Assembly: GCA_013398015.1 (NCBI GenBank) | Contig: VZRR01013406.1 | Location: 750,542 to 814,541 of the forward strand | Source of the DNA: Oreocharis arfaki | Taxonomy: Eukaryota; Chordata; Aves; Passeriformes; Paramythiidae | DNA: 64,000 nucleotides | Direction of reading: 5' to 3' | Shown: positions 25,201 through 38,315 of the stretch, in pieces | Layout of the letters: every line of letters begins with the position of its first letter | Numbering within the stretch: position 1 is the stretch's first letter | Program-made: the position numbers and the translations under genes | Notes under the pieces: model-generated | Told to the model about the DNA's origin: nothing | The model's database searches: none | Seen by the model: the letters and a program-made list of their open reading frames with translations, nothing else

Positions 25201-28200
25201 GACAGGAACACTTCATGGTGTGCCATGGTACAAACATGGAACAGCTTGTCCAGTGCTGCAGCAGCGGTTCCTAGCATTAGATGAGATATAAGACTGGTAT
25301 CGCTTCTTCTGTCGTTTCCATCATTTACTCCATAAAGTTTACCAGTTTAGAGTGATAGTGCTTTTCTTACAGAGATCCTAAAAAAGCTGACACCTGCTCT
25401 ATACAAAATAATTAGAAGTAAATGTTAAATAAAACAAGTATTGAATGAAAACAGGCACAAGTATAAAAATGCCATGATCAGATGTGAAAGCAACTTGGTT
25501 TTTCTTTCGTTTTGTGACTTGCAGTCTTTATTTCAAAAATTGTCATAACCAACAGGAAGTTATATTTGGGTTCCTGAATGTAATAAGGGTATTTTTTGGG
25601 TTGTAGCCTAGAGTAATATATATCAATGTATGTTTAATTGTTGTTGTTTTTCAGCTGTGGAACTTCAAACCAATACCAAATATTGAATTCTTATACATAA
25701 CCCACCTGATACTGAAGTAGTAGGAGGCCCCAGTCAGAAGTTTCTGCACAAACTGAATGAGTGCCCCCAAAGATTTGCAACCAGCTTTGAAAACTCTACC
25801 TGGATTGTTCTGAATTTCACTTTTGCTGTCTTTGATTGCATCAGGTTTTTGTTTAACTAGCACATACATTTAGACGTTTAAAAAGGAAAAGCCCAAACAA
25901 AGCCAGAAAACATAGTTAGGAAGACCACACAAAATACTGGGCTTATTTTGAATTAGTTTTTTTCATGCATTGTACACCACTACCAGAAAGGATTTCACAG
26001 GCATGGATTAGAATAGAAATGAGTCAACCATAAACCTCTACTTTGGTATCTCAGATACTTTGTTTGTCATCTGAACTTCGAACCATGCTTTGAACCACAT
26101 TTATCCTTACTGACATTTATGCATGCTTCAATTTACTTTAAAACACACTATTTAAAATATCCTGAAAGCTTTCCAGCATGTCTGTGCTTTGTAAATAAAA
26201 CCCTTTATGCTAATAGCAAAAAAGAAGGCTAATATATTTCATTTGCCCATTAATGACTGCATTTTTTTGTCAAATAAGCTAAATTCTACTTCCACTTCAG
26301 TGAATCCACTTTTTTCTTGATTAGGAAGATGTGTCACATGCTTTCGAAGACTTACAAGAACACTTATTCAGGCTACCCCTCTACTTGAAATAATGCAAGC
26401 TGTTTCTTACTACACTAGTCTAAAATACACGTAAGTTGAAGAAATCACACTTTGTAATTTCTCAGCTATTACAACACTGCCATTAGCAAAATCTAACCGG
26501 TAAAAATTGGTGGGAGTCACTTCTGTCTTAATGGAGACATACTGACAAAACCTATCTCAGCCCTATACTCTACAGTGTAATTCAGCTACATTAATAGTTA
26601 TTCATGTTTCAGACAGCTGGTTATATCATGGGTGAAATCAAAGCCGTATCACAACCTCACAGAAGAGGCAAAGCAGAACACAGCCATTTTAAAGACAAGA
26701 GCACAACGGAAAAAGGAGAACGAGGAAGAAATTGAGTCCTGGAAAACCAGACCTGTTCCTGCCTGCTGGTCCTCAATACAGAACCATGACTGGGATATGT
26801 TTCCCCTTGTTGGGCAAACAATAGCTGCTGCTCCCACAGTTCTCAACAAGAAAGTTAACTTTTCAAGGCTCTGGCAAAGAAAAATCAAGCAAGTCTGTTT
26901 TGCTGCCCTAAGAACTTGTTCATGTCAGTCATTCTGACAGATGGCTCTAGTCAGACTGTTGTATCTACCAAACTGGACAAAAAGATTATCACCATTCATG
27001 CTGGAGCTGTAGACTTATATTGAATTTCCAGCTGCACATGACTGACCTGAATAACTGGACTCCAGATTTAAACTGGGTTAGATTTCCTTTTTGCCTGTTT
27101 CATGTGAAGAATATTAAAAAAAACCCCAACTATCATAAATAGTCTACAAGTAAACCCATTACTAAATTTACAGATCACGATAATAATAACATTGAACAAA
27201 AGTAGATAATAAAATATGACAATAATATTAACCCTATGAGCTCATGCTACCCCTGCAAAAAAAGCTGCAGTGTCTGGAATCAGCCTCTTCTTCAGGTTAT
27301 CACGTTAAAGAGAACCTGCAGGTGAAGGGTTAAAACAGAAACTGTCCTTGCGTGCCCAGCATGCACCACCACATATCTTTATATTCCAGTCTGCAGCAGG
27401 GACAAAGGGAAGCAGTTATTCTTAAACCATAAGTAATAGATATGAAGTAGGATGCAGAGTGATTAATCAAACTTGCCACAGCTCTCTTAGGTTTGGGCCC
27501 TATACTCCAAAGAAATCTCCATCTGTCTCACTCTAACCTTTCCCATGCATACAGAATGATGTGGGTAGACTCGTAGCTGCAGTTTCCAGGCACAAGGCTG
27601 AGTTTAAGCCTAATACTATAAGAAAATACTTTAATGAAATTTGTCAAGTACTACCAAAACTATTTTGCAGATAGGAAATATATGTGATTTTGCTTTAGCT
27701 GAGTTTGCAGCTTTCCAGTATGTTCTCACAAATGTTCAAGCAGCTGAATATGGAGTGCTGACTAGTCAATAAATGCTTATCCTGGATCATGCTGGATAAT
27801 GGATTTAAAATTGTATTTATCTTTGAAGTTAACTGATTCTAATTTAGACCTCAAGAAGGACTTAAGAGCCTTTTTTCCTCACTTTGTCCATTAGGTATAA
27901 TTCAAAAAGCTACCACTTACAATATTTCCCAACCAGCGACTTTATGTAAATACTTACAGAAATCAAATTTGTTCAAAGAAAGAAGAAAAAGATTAAAATA
28001 TCACATGAATTTTCGAGAAACCTTTTATTTTCTGATATCATGACATTTTTCAAATTTACATTCAGCCCACATTCAGAATTTACAAGCAGAAAGTATTTAG
28101 ATAGATGATTTTGAGCAATTATCTCTGATTATATTTTCAAGCCATTTTTCAGGTAAGTCTGCAACATGAACTAACATATCAAGAATTTATTTTCATCTTC

Positions 28201-28435
28201 CCAGTTCTACAAGACTTAAAGGCAGATGATTCCTCAAAGTTGTGGCTCTGGGCCTGTATCACACTCTTAATTGCCATTTTTAAAAAGTTAGCAAACCTCT
28301 AAATTCCCTAGTAGTGAGGAAAAGCTGGAAAATTACTTGTTCAGCCTTTCATGAGAAATAAAAGAAATAACACAAAATAAAACCTGTTTCCCCCCAGTTT
28401 TCCTAAACTGCAAAATGGCCTTATGACTTTCAGCA
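22255..28435. other. Unique AT-rich non-coding DNA after the LTR
   Basis: Directly after the LTR, TGATACCAGGA at 22260-22270 resembles a tRNA-Leu type primer binding site, but no retroviral coding sequence follows. The remainder is AT-rich unique DNA. The longest open frames (about 101 codons at 23166-23471 reverse and 26632-26937 forward) have no recognisable domain. I see nothing else to support a feature. Confidence 0.5.
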
Positions 28436-28645
28436 CTATGACAAGCGATCATCCGGAGAGATACCAAGCCGGCAAAGCAGAGATTCTGGCCAGCTGGCCA
28501 CGAACGCGGGTGGCTCCTGCCCAGCTCGCCTGCTGCCCAGCTCCTGCCTTCCTGGCAGCTTCCCCCATTCTCCCCGGGCCAAATACCTTATCCTCTTGCT
28601 GGCTGCTTGATTTGCCGCAGTTCTGAGCTCTGTCTGTCCGGCTGG
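28436..28645. promoter_or_regulatory. Small CpG-dense, GC-rich block, possible CpG island
   Basis: In AT-rich surroundings with almost no CpG, this block is GC-rich and holds about ten CpG dinucleotides within roughly 200 bases. Overlapping open frames run on both strands (67 and 99 codons), which is expected of GC-rich sequence and is not evidence of coding. A TATAAAAG motif lies downstream at 28827-28834. A promoter or CpG island of an unannotated transcript is possible; a GC-rich remnant of an old mobile element is equally possible. Confidence 0.35.
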
Positions 28646-29281
28646 TGGGTAGAAAGGCTTGAGCTTGCTCTCCAGCTCCCCAGATGCACAGGCACTCACC
28701 TGGTGTTTGGGATCTCTAACAGAGAGATGGGCCAAAATGGTCTGTTAGCCTTTGCCAGAGATTCCAGACTGCTGATGTTTAATTCCAACGTAAAACAAAC
28801 CAAAGACTCCACAACTCAGGATCGCTTATAAAAGAGCAATTCCGTGTTTCCTCTCATCATCTCTGACTGAAGACTAAACAGCACAGAAACAGACCAGAGT
28901 GCTTTTCCACCTTCAGTAGTATCCTAGTCCATGCAAAGCTCAGTAAGACTTTCTTTGGAATAACACTAGGTTGAAATAGAGGTGTAAGAAAACTGTTTAT
29001 GAAGGTCCTTATTCTACATCTCTTTATGGCAAGGCAACATGCAAACCACATGATAAACAATAATGAATAACCTGTGGATGCACTCTCCTGCTTCAGAGAA
29101 AAGAAAAAAGAAATTAAAGAAATAAAACTAAAGTTCCAAAGATCTCAGATTAAACCTGAGATGGAAAGACAGTGCAATATAAAAAGGGGTTCTGATGTTT
29201 GTGTCTTTTCTTAAAATTAAGTCTTCAGAATCTTACCTGTGTACCAAAGGCACTCAAAAACACCTTTCAGTGGTCTCAGTC

Positions 29282-29284
<3 letters not shown>
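28646..29284. other. Unique non-coding DNA with a TATA-like motif
   Basis: The only point of note is TATAAAAG at 28827-28834. No gene or repeat is recognised. Confidence 0.45.

Positions 29285-29329
<45 letters not shown>
29285..29329. repeat. (CT)n(TA)n compound microsatellite
   Basis: About 28 bases of CT dinucleotides with a small interruption are followed by about 16 bases of TA dinucleotides. Its length is likely to vary between individuals. The open frames here that repeat Ser-Leu or Arg-Glu are artefacts of the microsatellite. Confidence 0.95.
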
Positions 29330-32284
29330 CATTTTCTATATGATTTTGAAAAAAAGCTCTCGCCGTGGGGTGAAAATTCTACTGACTGACCTGGCTGGGT
29401 TTCCCTCAGTGAAGATATCCAACCATACTGGTATGTGTATGTATTTAACATTGCATCATGCATGACTCCTTCCAGGGTTAAAAAAAGAAGTAGAATGGAA
29501 TGTAGACTAGAATATAACAGAAGTTTTGTGTTTCTGCAACATGACATTCTTAAGCAGTAAGAAACACCCCTTGCAAGAAGTAGGTCTTATGTTCTTTCTG
29601 CCTGAACCCACTCTCGCTGCTACCACCCAAAAAAAGCAGTGGTGACAGTTTGTGGAAGGAACAATTTTCACTGGCAACAAGTAAAACCCAAGAGACCTAC
29701 ATCTAAAAGAGACTAGATGCACCAAGCCATCCTTCTTCAATTCAGTGTTACCATCTTAAGGAAATTAATTAATTCCTCCAATGCAACAAAGAGGACACTA
29801 CTTAGGGAAAAAAAGATCATGGATGTTACTCACAAAGGCAAGGAGAAAATGCAAGGCTTCCATCTGCCTTCAGAGAGGAATATCTATAACTTTTTATCCA
29901 TGTTTTGAGCTGTGTTAAAATCTCCATTCCTTCTCCCTGGCCCCTGTATCACAGCACTGAAATATGGATTCTTGGAGATTTTGAGATTGGTTTAGTTACT
30001 TCAGTACTCATAACCCACACTAGCAATGAATTTTCTTTTTTTACAAGAAAGTTACACAATAATTTTCTCAGGCATTAAATAATCTTACAGTTTATTCAAA
30101 AGCCTAGATCAAACTGGATCCACAAAACTGACACATTCTTAACACTGAGTCTAATAAAACGTGAGGAAAGGTACAGCTTTATCAGTAATACTCTTCCTTG
30201 GAGGAGTTTAGAAATTGTTAAGAGTATGAAGAAGTACAGATGACACCTTCATACTTTACATACTCTCTTTTAGCAAAACTGCCACAGGTTTATTTCATTA
30301 TTGACTCTGAACATTTTAGTGAGAAACAGTTGGGGCTGATCCAATTCCTTATGGACCCTCACACAGCTCAGCCCTAGGTAAAGGAAAAAGGAGCAAGGAT
30401 GAAGGAGTTTGCCAGGGAAAGAATTTTTCATTTTAAGGTCTTATTTCCATCAAGCACAGGATTGGATGAGACAAAATTGGGTGAGACATAACCACGCAAT
30501 GTCACCTTCCACATTTATTAAGCAATGGTGGGAAATAAATATATTGAGTAGCAAGGCATGTTCCTGGTTGCTAGGCTGTGGAGTATGAAGCCATGGAGAA
30601 AGCCCTCATTTATTCTAAACAAAGATAAAATATTTTTTAATAGATTAAGTACATTTTTACTCTAGGAAATGGAGAATTCAAACCTTTTGGGGGCAAACGT
30701 TCTGTATTTTTAGATATGTGAATAATATATACGAGTACTCAGCTAAGCTCATCTCTTCCTATTGCCTTGGAAATCTGCTACACGTGCTAACAGACGTCTT
30801 ATTAGGTGAAAACGGGTGTGTGGCACATCTTTCCATTTTTAGGTGAAACTGACATCTCAATGCATAACCACATTGCATAGTGTAACAATGTGACATGCTG
30901 AAATGATAAAAAGCCAGCTCTCAGATGTAGAATTGAAGAAAGAAAAAAATTACTTTGAGCTAGAAAAAAATATTGTTAGATTATACAGAAGTTGTCCTCT
31001 TTCCCTCTCCTCCAAACTTCCTCCGTCCCCAAAAAAGAAATCAATGATTTTTATTCTGAAGATATTCAGCAGTGCCATCATGAATGCTTTTACAGGCACC
31101 TGAGATATTCTTGCACCATTGTTTCTGGTAAGGAACGAAATGTTTGCTTGATGTATTGAAATTTTTAGCCTGTTTTTCTATGCATTTTTTTTTATTCCTC
31201 ACTATTAATCTAGCAGTTCTCCTATTTTCCAACTACAGAATGATTTTCGAACACTCATCCTTCTTGCTAGATCAACACATGCACTGACACTGACAGTGTG
31301 CAGATTTTCCTTTTAAACTTCATAAGCCAGCTAGACGACTTTCCATGGCAATATGAATCAAAAAGATGAAAATTTGGGAATTACTGTGTGGAGCAGAATT
31401 TAGAAGCCAAGAGAAAAGCCCATTTTCAGCCCAATTCAGGCTAATATTATAATGAAAAAGCAAGGATGAGGATAATATTGATGGCAGCTTTACAGTGAAA
31501 CTTTCAAAATGTTTTTTTTTAACTTTCTTTGGGCCTCAGTTAATATCTGTTTTCTTCAGCAGTGTAGGATTAGGGCCAGCACACATTAGCAGTCTTAACT
31601 CACAGTGCAAGGAGGTAGTGAAAGATATCAGTACATGGCAGATAGTCAATATTTACAGAATGGATTACTTTCATGTTTAATGTAAAAATCTCTTTTTTTG
31701 TTCAGCTTCAGAAAATGCATTTTATGGTTCTGGATGTTATTTATTTGTTCAAAGAAGGGTCTAAAACAACAACACCACACGAAATTTCTGCAAAGTCATA
31801 TTTATTTCCACTTTTTCCTTGGGGAGGAAAAAAAAACCAACACCTTCCTAAATTCGATGCACAATCTTCACAAAGAATATTTTATACACCAAACAGATGT
31901 CCCAGCACTTTCTCATAGCAAAATTGCAGTGCCATGGACAAATGAAGCTCTCAAATAAACGTAGTTTAGAGCAGAGGGGTATCTGTAAAAACAAGGAATT
32001 ACTTGGAGCTTGTCCAAACCAGGCTGTAGTAAAAAGATGAGGTCTTGCATGTTTTGTGGATCCATGGAATTGCATGGGTTGTCCCTTCCATGGAGCGCTT
32101 TTGGCCCAAAAGTACTCTATGAAAGAACCATAAAAAAATAAAAGTGGTGATATTTACTTGCTTCAGATGAACTTGTAACTCAGGTGACAAGTACAACACA
32201 GTTTTTAAGTTTAATGTGCTGTCTTCCAAAGTTCTGCATGTTATCATTTTTATACCAGATTGTATTACCAGACATATGACACAT
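29330..32284. other. Unique AT-rich non-coding DNA
   Basis: No gene or mobile element is recognised. Open frames are short and overlap on both strands. Confidence 0.5.
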
Positions 32285-32523
32285 ATGTGTCTGGAGAGGT
32301 TTAGGTTAGATATTAAGAAAAGACTCTTCACTCAGAGCTGGACAGGCACTGGAAGAGGCTCCACAGGGCAGTGGTCACAGCACCAGCCTGGCTGTTCAAG
32401 AAGTGTTTGGACAATGTTCTAAGGCGCATGGTGTGACCCTTGGGGTATCCTGTGCGGGGCCAGGAGCTGACTTCAAGTACCCTTGTGGGTCCCTTCCAAC
32501 TCTGTCTATTCTATGATTCTATG
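32285..32523 (+). mobile_element. CR1 LINE 3' end with terminal octamers
   Basis: The segment starts at a TCTGGAGAGGTTTAGGTTAG phrase, passes through CACTGGAAGAGGCTCCACAG (32346-32365) and GGTCCCTTCCAACTCTG, and ends in two copies of ATTCTATG at 32508-32523. That ending is the diagnostic CR1 3' terminus. It is strongly 5'-truncated (about 240 bases) and encodes nothing. It belongs to the same kind of CR1 as the 8.1 and 10.9 kb copies, judged by the GGTCACAGCACCAGCCTG phrase. Confidence 0.93.
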
Positions 32524-33139
32524 TTTAGGAGGTCAGTGAAAGGGAAGAAATAGAGGAAAGCCTGCCCCATGATGAGCACATTTCTTTAATTTACGACTAT
32601 TCAAAACAGTCAAAGTTCTACCTTTTGCTAACGTATTTTGGGAAAACTTGAATCATTAACTGATTTTCCAGATTGTTTTCAATACTATTGACATATTTCA
32701 TTCGTATTGGTTAGTCACCTTCCAGAAAGAATAATTTCAATTTCTGAAGCTATGAGACATTTTAAGAAAATATGCATTTTTAAATATACATGCACACCTA
32801 TATGCACACATAAATATATATTTATATGTATATAAATATAAAGAAAAAAATAAACAAGCAACATGAGAATGAGAGATCTTAGTTTCATCACATTTGTTAC
32901 TATTAGCTCAAAGCAATTCAGACATTTTTCCTGTTTTCTTTTATTTTTGTTGTATTTTAGAAATATAAACTAGATTTGAAATTGCAGAATTTTTCAGAAA
33001 CAGAAAACCCAGTTCTGTTCTGTTCTAAATCATTATCTTACTGTATTGTTTTGTGCCTTTGTGATCAACAATAACTTATTCATTTTCCTTGCCCTCCTTA
33101 TTGCACATTGTCTCAGCACATATGCAATTAAAATTCCAT
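32524..33139. other. Unique AT-rich spacer between two CR1 copies
   Basis: No feature is recognised except an AT-rich patch of alternating TATA and ATAT near 32785-32840. Confidence 0.5.
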
Positions 33140-33852
33140 TTGCAGGACATGAGATATCATACTCTCAACCCAAATCCATCATCTGAAGGAAGGCCTGAGG
33201 AAAACGACTCTGGTGTGTTGGTTTACAAGAACCAACATGATCCAGCAGTGTGCGCTCCCAGCCCAGAAGGCCAATCGTGTCCTGGGTTGCACCCAAAGCA
33301 GTTGGCCAGAAGGGTGAGGGAGGGGATTCTGACCCTCTATTTCACCTTGGTGAGACCCCACGTGGGGTCCTGCATCCAGCTCTGGGGTCTTCTGTACAGG
33401 ATATACATGGACCTCTTGGAGGGAGTCTAGACGAGGCCACAAAAATGATCAGAGGGCTGAAGCACATTTGGAGGTGGGCTGTTCAGACTGATGAAGAGAA
33501 GGCTCCAGGGAGATCTTATGTCAGCCTTCCAGTACCTGAAGGGGCTAGAAGAGGGATAGAAAGGGACTTTTTACAAGAACCTGTAGTGATAGAGCAAAGG
33601 GATTTGCTTTAATCTGAGAGTTGATTTAGATTTTATATCATGAAACAATTCTTTACTGTGAGGGATGTAAGACACTGGAACAGGTTGCCCAGAGAAGTTG
33701 TGGATGCCTCATCCCTGGAAGTGTTCAAGTCCAGGCTGAATGGGGCTTTGAGCACCCTGGTGTAGTGGAAGGCGTCTCTGTCCATGGCACTGGGATTAGA
33801 AGTAGATGATCCTTCACGTCCCTTCCAACCCAAACCATTCTATAGATTCTAC
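33140..33852 (+). mobile_element. CR1 LINE 3' fragment, longer copy
   Basis: The plus strand follows ORF2 C-terminal wording: a QQCAL-like segment near 33240, LYFTLVRPHVGSCIQLWG at about 33340-33390, a MDLLEGV segment near 33410, and a SLPVPEGARRGIERDFL-like stretch (frame shifted) near 33520. It then passes through CACTGGAACAGGTTGCCCAG (33673-33692) to the 3' end CCAAACCATTCTATAGATTC. The reading frame is broken by stops and shifts, so it is inactive. The tail wording differs from that of the 32.3 kb copy and matches the complement of the 19.6 kb copy, so at least two CR1 subfamilies are present in this window. Confidence 0.93.
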
Positions 33853-35941
33853 AATCTTTAAATGGGCTTTTAACACAAACGTCATCCAGAAATGTACTCA
33901 TCGCTATTCTCATTTCCTAAGGACATTATTATTCAAGTTGTTAGCAACTAAACATCTATAGTTCTAATAAATAAACCAACAAAGTGCTGCATCTGAATTG
34001 TCACCCATACTACAATCAAAATGACAGTACACTGTATGACAGTACAGGCAATAGTCTCAATCTCTTGGAAGCTATAGTTACTTTTTTCCAGTTTGAGGGA
34101 AGCTTATCTGACCTATCACAGTCCTTTAGATAGCTCATCTGTTCAGAGGTACAATGCTCTGAGATCACATATGGTAGTTTTGTAATTTTCTTTTATATTT
34201 TACAAAGGATTACCTTATGATCCCCTAGAAAATTCTCCATTTCCTCCTGACATTCAGATTAATTTTGCATTTTCCTCTTTCTCCTCCCTTCAATAGGTCT
34301 TCACTGACATGCTTTGTACAGTAGGACAATCTAGGGTAGTTAAATTTCAGGAGAAAGGTAATTGAATTCTAATGAGCAAGTGGGATCAGCAGAGATCATT
34401 TCAGGTGATAAAACAAGACATTTTCACTTTCAAACTAGCAATGCTGAAGTTAAAATGAGCTAATTTAGTTCCAAATTTCTATGAATGTAAGAAAAAACCT
34501 GAATTCCTGCTCTTTGGACACCCGTATTACAACAGCTAGCAAGAGTCATCATTGCTTATGGTGATATATGCCTTCATACGGATGTTTCCTACACTCCTAT
34601 GAAACACAGCATGTGGAACAACATAAATTCCAGCTCTGAAAATCTTTGTTTCAAGTGCTAGATATTTTAAATGTATTTCTGCAACTACAGAAACATATAT
34701 TGAAACGTGTGCACACTCAGAGACTCCAGTGCTTTCTCGGTATTCAGTCTAGGATGTTTAGGTTATACTGCATAAGGATACCACATTTAGATAAAACAAC
34801 TGAGCTTGTTTGGCAGTTCGTTTCTTTTATAGAAGTGGGGCCTTGTCTCGCTTCCCAGCTTTGTCATTTTTTCCCCACACATTTTTACTACTTTGGCTCT
34901 TCTTCTGATGCCTCAAGTAAGCCTAAAGAAAATTATTTGCTCTCCTCCTCCCACCCACTGTCAGCTTAGTGAGATAAACTGGCATGCATATTAAGTACTC
35001 CAGATGCATAAAGGGGCTGTAAAGAAAAAAAGTGCAAAGGCAAGAAGACTATTTAGTCAGGGTTGGGAAGGGAAGAGCAGGGTGTAGGACAGTTCTACCT
35101 GTTGTGCAGGGAAGTTTTTACACTGGTTAAGCTTTCCTTGTCTCAACACCCTACATACTTGCATATAAAAGTTATCCAGGTCTTAGCCAAACAAAGAAAA
35201 CGGCAGTTGCAACTATTTGATGCATCTAAAATTAAGTCACTTGCACCTGTGGTTTTAGGAAGCTGTGACTTAAGTAACACCTTCTCATCTACACTGCAAT
35301 TGTTTTAAAGTACTGATAAAGCAGTCTAGTGCACTGCTGTTCCCTACAACAAAGATTATCATTCTTTCCATTTGCAGAGAAAGAGAAGGGAATACATTCA
35401 GACAAGCTTTTAAGCAGAATTCATTATGGCACTTGAAATGACCTTTGAAAATCATTAGTGAACCAGTTATCAACACTTCAAGTTTCATTTCTCTCACCAC
35501 ATCTGGCATATCTTTTTTTTTTTTCCCCCACAAATAACTTTGCTAATTATCATTAAAAACATTTACTCTGAAATGTAAAATTCTATACAGCCGATCAGAA
35601 GGCATGTCACACACATCAGTGTGTCTTTTTCTCTCCAATTCTGAGACTCAGGCATTTGCAGTATAACCCTATACCCTAAACATGTCAGTAAAAGGCACAT
35701 ATAGGAAGAAATGTTTTCCTATCAGCATTGATTAAGAAGTTTCCTAGCAGCTAGTATCATTGCCCTATCCCAGATATTAATTTTCCTGTGTTACACTACT
35801 TGGATGTTAACTGTTTATACACTAAGACAAAGAAATACATCAGCCATAGAGAATAGCTATGCTGAGAGTTCTTAGCTTTATTATAGAGCCTGTAAATCTT
35901 CTAACTCTAAATGCACACAATGCCTCAGAAATATTTCAGAC

Positions 35942-36022
35942 CAGATCTTCTGCAGAAGTAAATCAATAGAGCTCTACTGAAATCAATGGAGCCAGTGTGA
36001 TTTACAGTAGCTCAAGGTCTGC
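35942..36022. repeat. Imperfect palindromic repeat, MITE-like
   Basis: The left arm (35942-35974) and right arm (35989-36022) are imperfect inverted repeats sharing CAGATCTT/AAGGTCTG, GTAAATCA/TGATTTAC and GAGCTC/GGAGCC at matching distances. The centre reads CTACTGAAATCAATGG. The wording resembles old palindromic elements common in birds, crocodiles and turtles (a phrase about GAAGTCAATGGAG flanked by GATTTACA). It is probably an ancient non-autonomous DNA transposon; the family is not identified. Confidence 0.5.
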
Positions 36023-38282
36023 CCTTTCGATTGCACCCAGTGATATAAGAGACTCAAGAGGGTTATTACAGTAATATTCAGGAATATATTTTCCAGTAAA
36101 TTACAGTTCTTTAAAGATAGACTGAGGAAACATGCATGGGCATGGCACTATGGCACTGTTGTAGCAGAGGATTAGCAGGGGGGCATGGGGTTCTTCACTC
36201 AGACTTTAGCTACCTATAGGTAGGCACCAAACCAGCACCAGAACTAACTTGGGTCTTGTTCCTCCTACAGTCCATCAAGATACTTTCCCCTGTTCTGCCT
36301 ACTTGTATGAACATAAAAAAATGCTCAGGGAAATCAATTTCCCCTCATTGCAAGTGAACCCATGGTGTACAGCAGACATGCAACTCCCAGGCTGACAGAG
36401 GAGACCTATCACCAGCCAAGGTGCTGAGCTTCCCATGTCTCTATCCTCTCTAGAAGCAAAGAAAGGCAGCTATGATCTTTCCTCATGAATCTCTACAGGT
36501 GAGTCTAAACTTTTGCTCTGATTGGCAGTGCAGGGGATCCTTAACTTCAACACTTTAGTTGCCTAAATCCAGCAAGTTCAGCCAGCCAGTGACTGGAGAA
36601 ATTTGTATAATCCGTGTTTGTTAGATAAAGACTTACAGGACTTAGATATTTGTATTATTTCACTCTTAAAACCTATGTAAACCTAGAATAACTTTAGACT
36701 CAAGTAGACCCTGTTACCTAATAATATTTGCAGTTTAGTTAAATATTTCTGCTTTTGAAGATTTCTTAACCAGCTACTTGCTGCTTCCAGAATACGCCCT
36801 GCCAAACTAAACGCACTGGTGAATACAGCTGAGATGTGGCACTGTAACACATACTCATGGCTCTCCTGTTCATTCTTCATATAGCTTTATTCCTTAGAGG
36901 CCAAACATATTACTGCAGGTAGTCCTCTTAGGAATGTTGCCAAATGTTTGTAAGTGACTGTACGCCTGCCTTGCTGTCCAGGCCGTGTCTTTCTCGTGGC
37001 TAATCAAATGACCATAGGTCACCTTAAAAACTCTCATTATAAAAGGTTTTAAAATATATTAAATAGAGAGGTATGACATAAAATGTGCCCACAGTACTGC
37101 AAAGTTAACTGTGGTAGAGTTTTTTGATTTGGTGTTGGTTTTCTTCCCCTGTAACATTAACATAACTACCCCGAGTTGGAGACATAAACAGGGCAAAATA
37201 CAAGAAAAGAGATAGCACTTTTCCTATAGCTGGGAAAAGGAAACAAAGACCTTCTGTCAAGCACAGAATTGCAGTGCTAGAGCTTGACAACGTATGCTAT
37301 TAAAAAAAAAAAAGAACTCTAAAAAAAGAAAAAACTCTAAGGAATCTTTCTATTTGGTGTTGACTAGAAATAAAAATCATAAAAATAACAAGGAGAATCA
37401 ATTTAAAAGACTTTCAGGCCAGGTGAATGCACTGTTTTTGTAAGCCAATGCTTAGCACTCTATAAACTTACAGGTGACTTTGGAGCTTTGTTTTTGTAAA
37501 CAGTTTGGCTGTTTAAAATTTGTAATAAAATAAGGGATTATTTCCTCCTTTGTTGATGAGCCTTCCACATCTCTTACCACACAACTTGACAAGATTAGGG
37601 ATTGGAGAGACAATGTTTAATTACTTTCACAAGCTGTTTAATGTTTGCAAGGGCTGCTTAGAACTGTGGATGAAAAGAGAATAATTATCACATAATTATA
37701 TAATATTTAAGAAAACAAGAACATGTTTCATCTTTGAACCATACGTATGCCAGACAACACGACACTCTTGGGCTCAAAAAACCCTCAGAAATCACTTATA
37801 GTTGAATATCTGGTATCTATTGTACCAGTCCATTGCATTAATACAAGTGCACTAGTTTTAAAAAGACTATGTGCAAGTTCTGTGATATGCTCTGTTAAAA
37901 CTTCATTTTTTGGTGAGTACTTTGAGCTGAAAAAAAATACAGCCATGGTGAAGAGGAATATAATTTACACCCTGAAGTTACCAATGGAAAAATAAGTTTC
38001 ATTGGTTTAGTGGATAAAGAAGCAATTAAATATTTGCTGTTATTTCTTATGCTGATTCAAAATTAAAGTCCTTGCTATATTCTTCAGCTGCATTTTGAAG
38101 AAGACATTAACAGAAATTTACTGATGTATGTCTTTTAAGACTGAGGAGACAGGAACGTAGAGGAATAACTATTTAATATGTTGCTAATTGCTAAGGTGAT
38201 GTCTTTTCTTTGGACAGAGATATGTGAACATATTAATTCATAAACTCAAACGTTCAGAAAAATAGTTTTCAATAAAATATAG

Positions 38283-38315
38283 AATTCTAGTAATTCTAGT
38301 AATTCTAGTAATTCT
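38283..38315. repeat. Tandem repeat, 9-base unit, about 3.7 copies
   Basis: AATTCTAGT is repeated exactly three times (38283-38309) and followed by a partial fourth copy, AATTCT. It is a small minisatellite-like array, probably recent slippage, with no associated gene. Confidence 0.95.

Noticed and set aside
26632..26937. A 101-codon forward open frame with a charged stretch (RKKENEEEIE)
   Set aside because: The charged patch made me consider a processed pseudogene or a short gene, but there is no recognisable domain, no poly(A) relic and no supporting splice context.
28423..28735. Open frames over the CpG-dense block as coding sequence
   Set aside because: Frames are open on both strands because stop codons are AT-rich. 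There is no protein similarity I can recognise. I kept only the regulatory interpretation, at low confidence.
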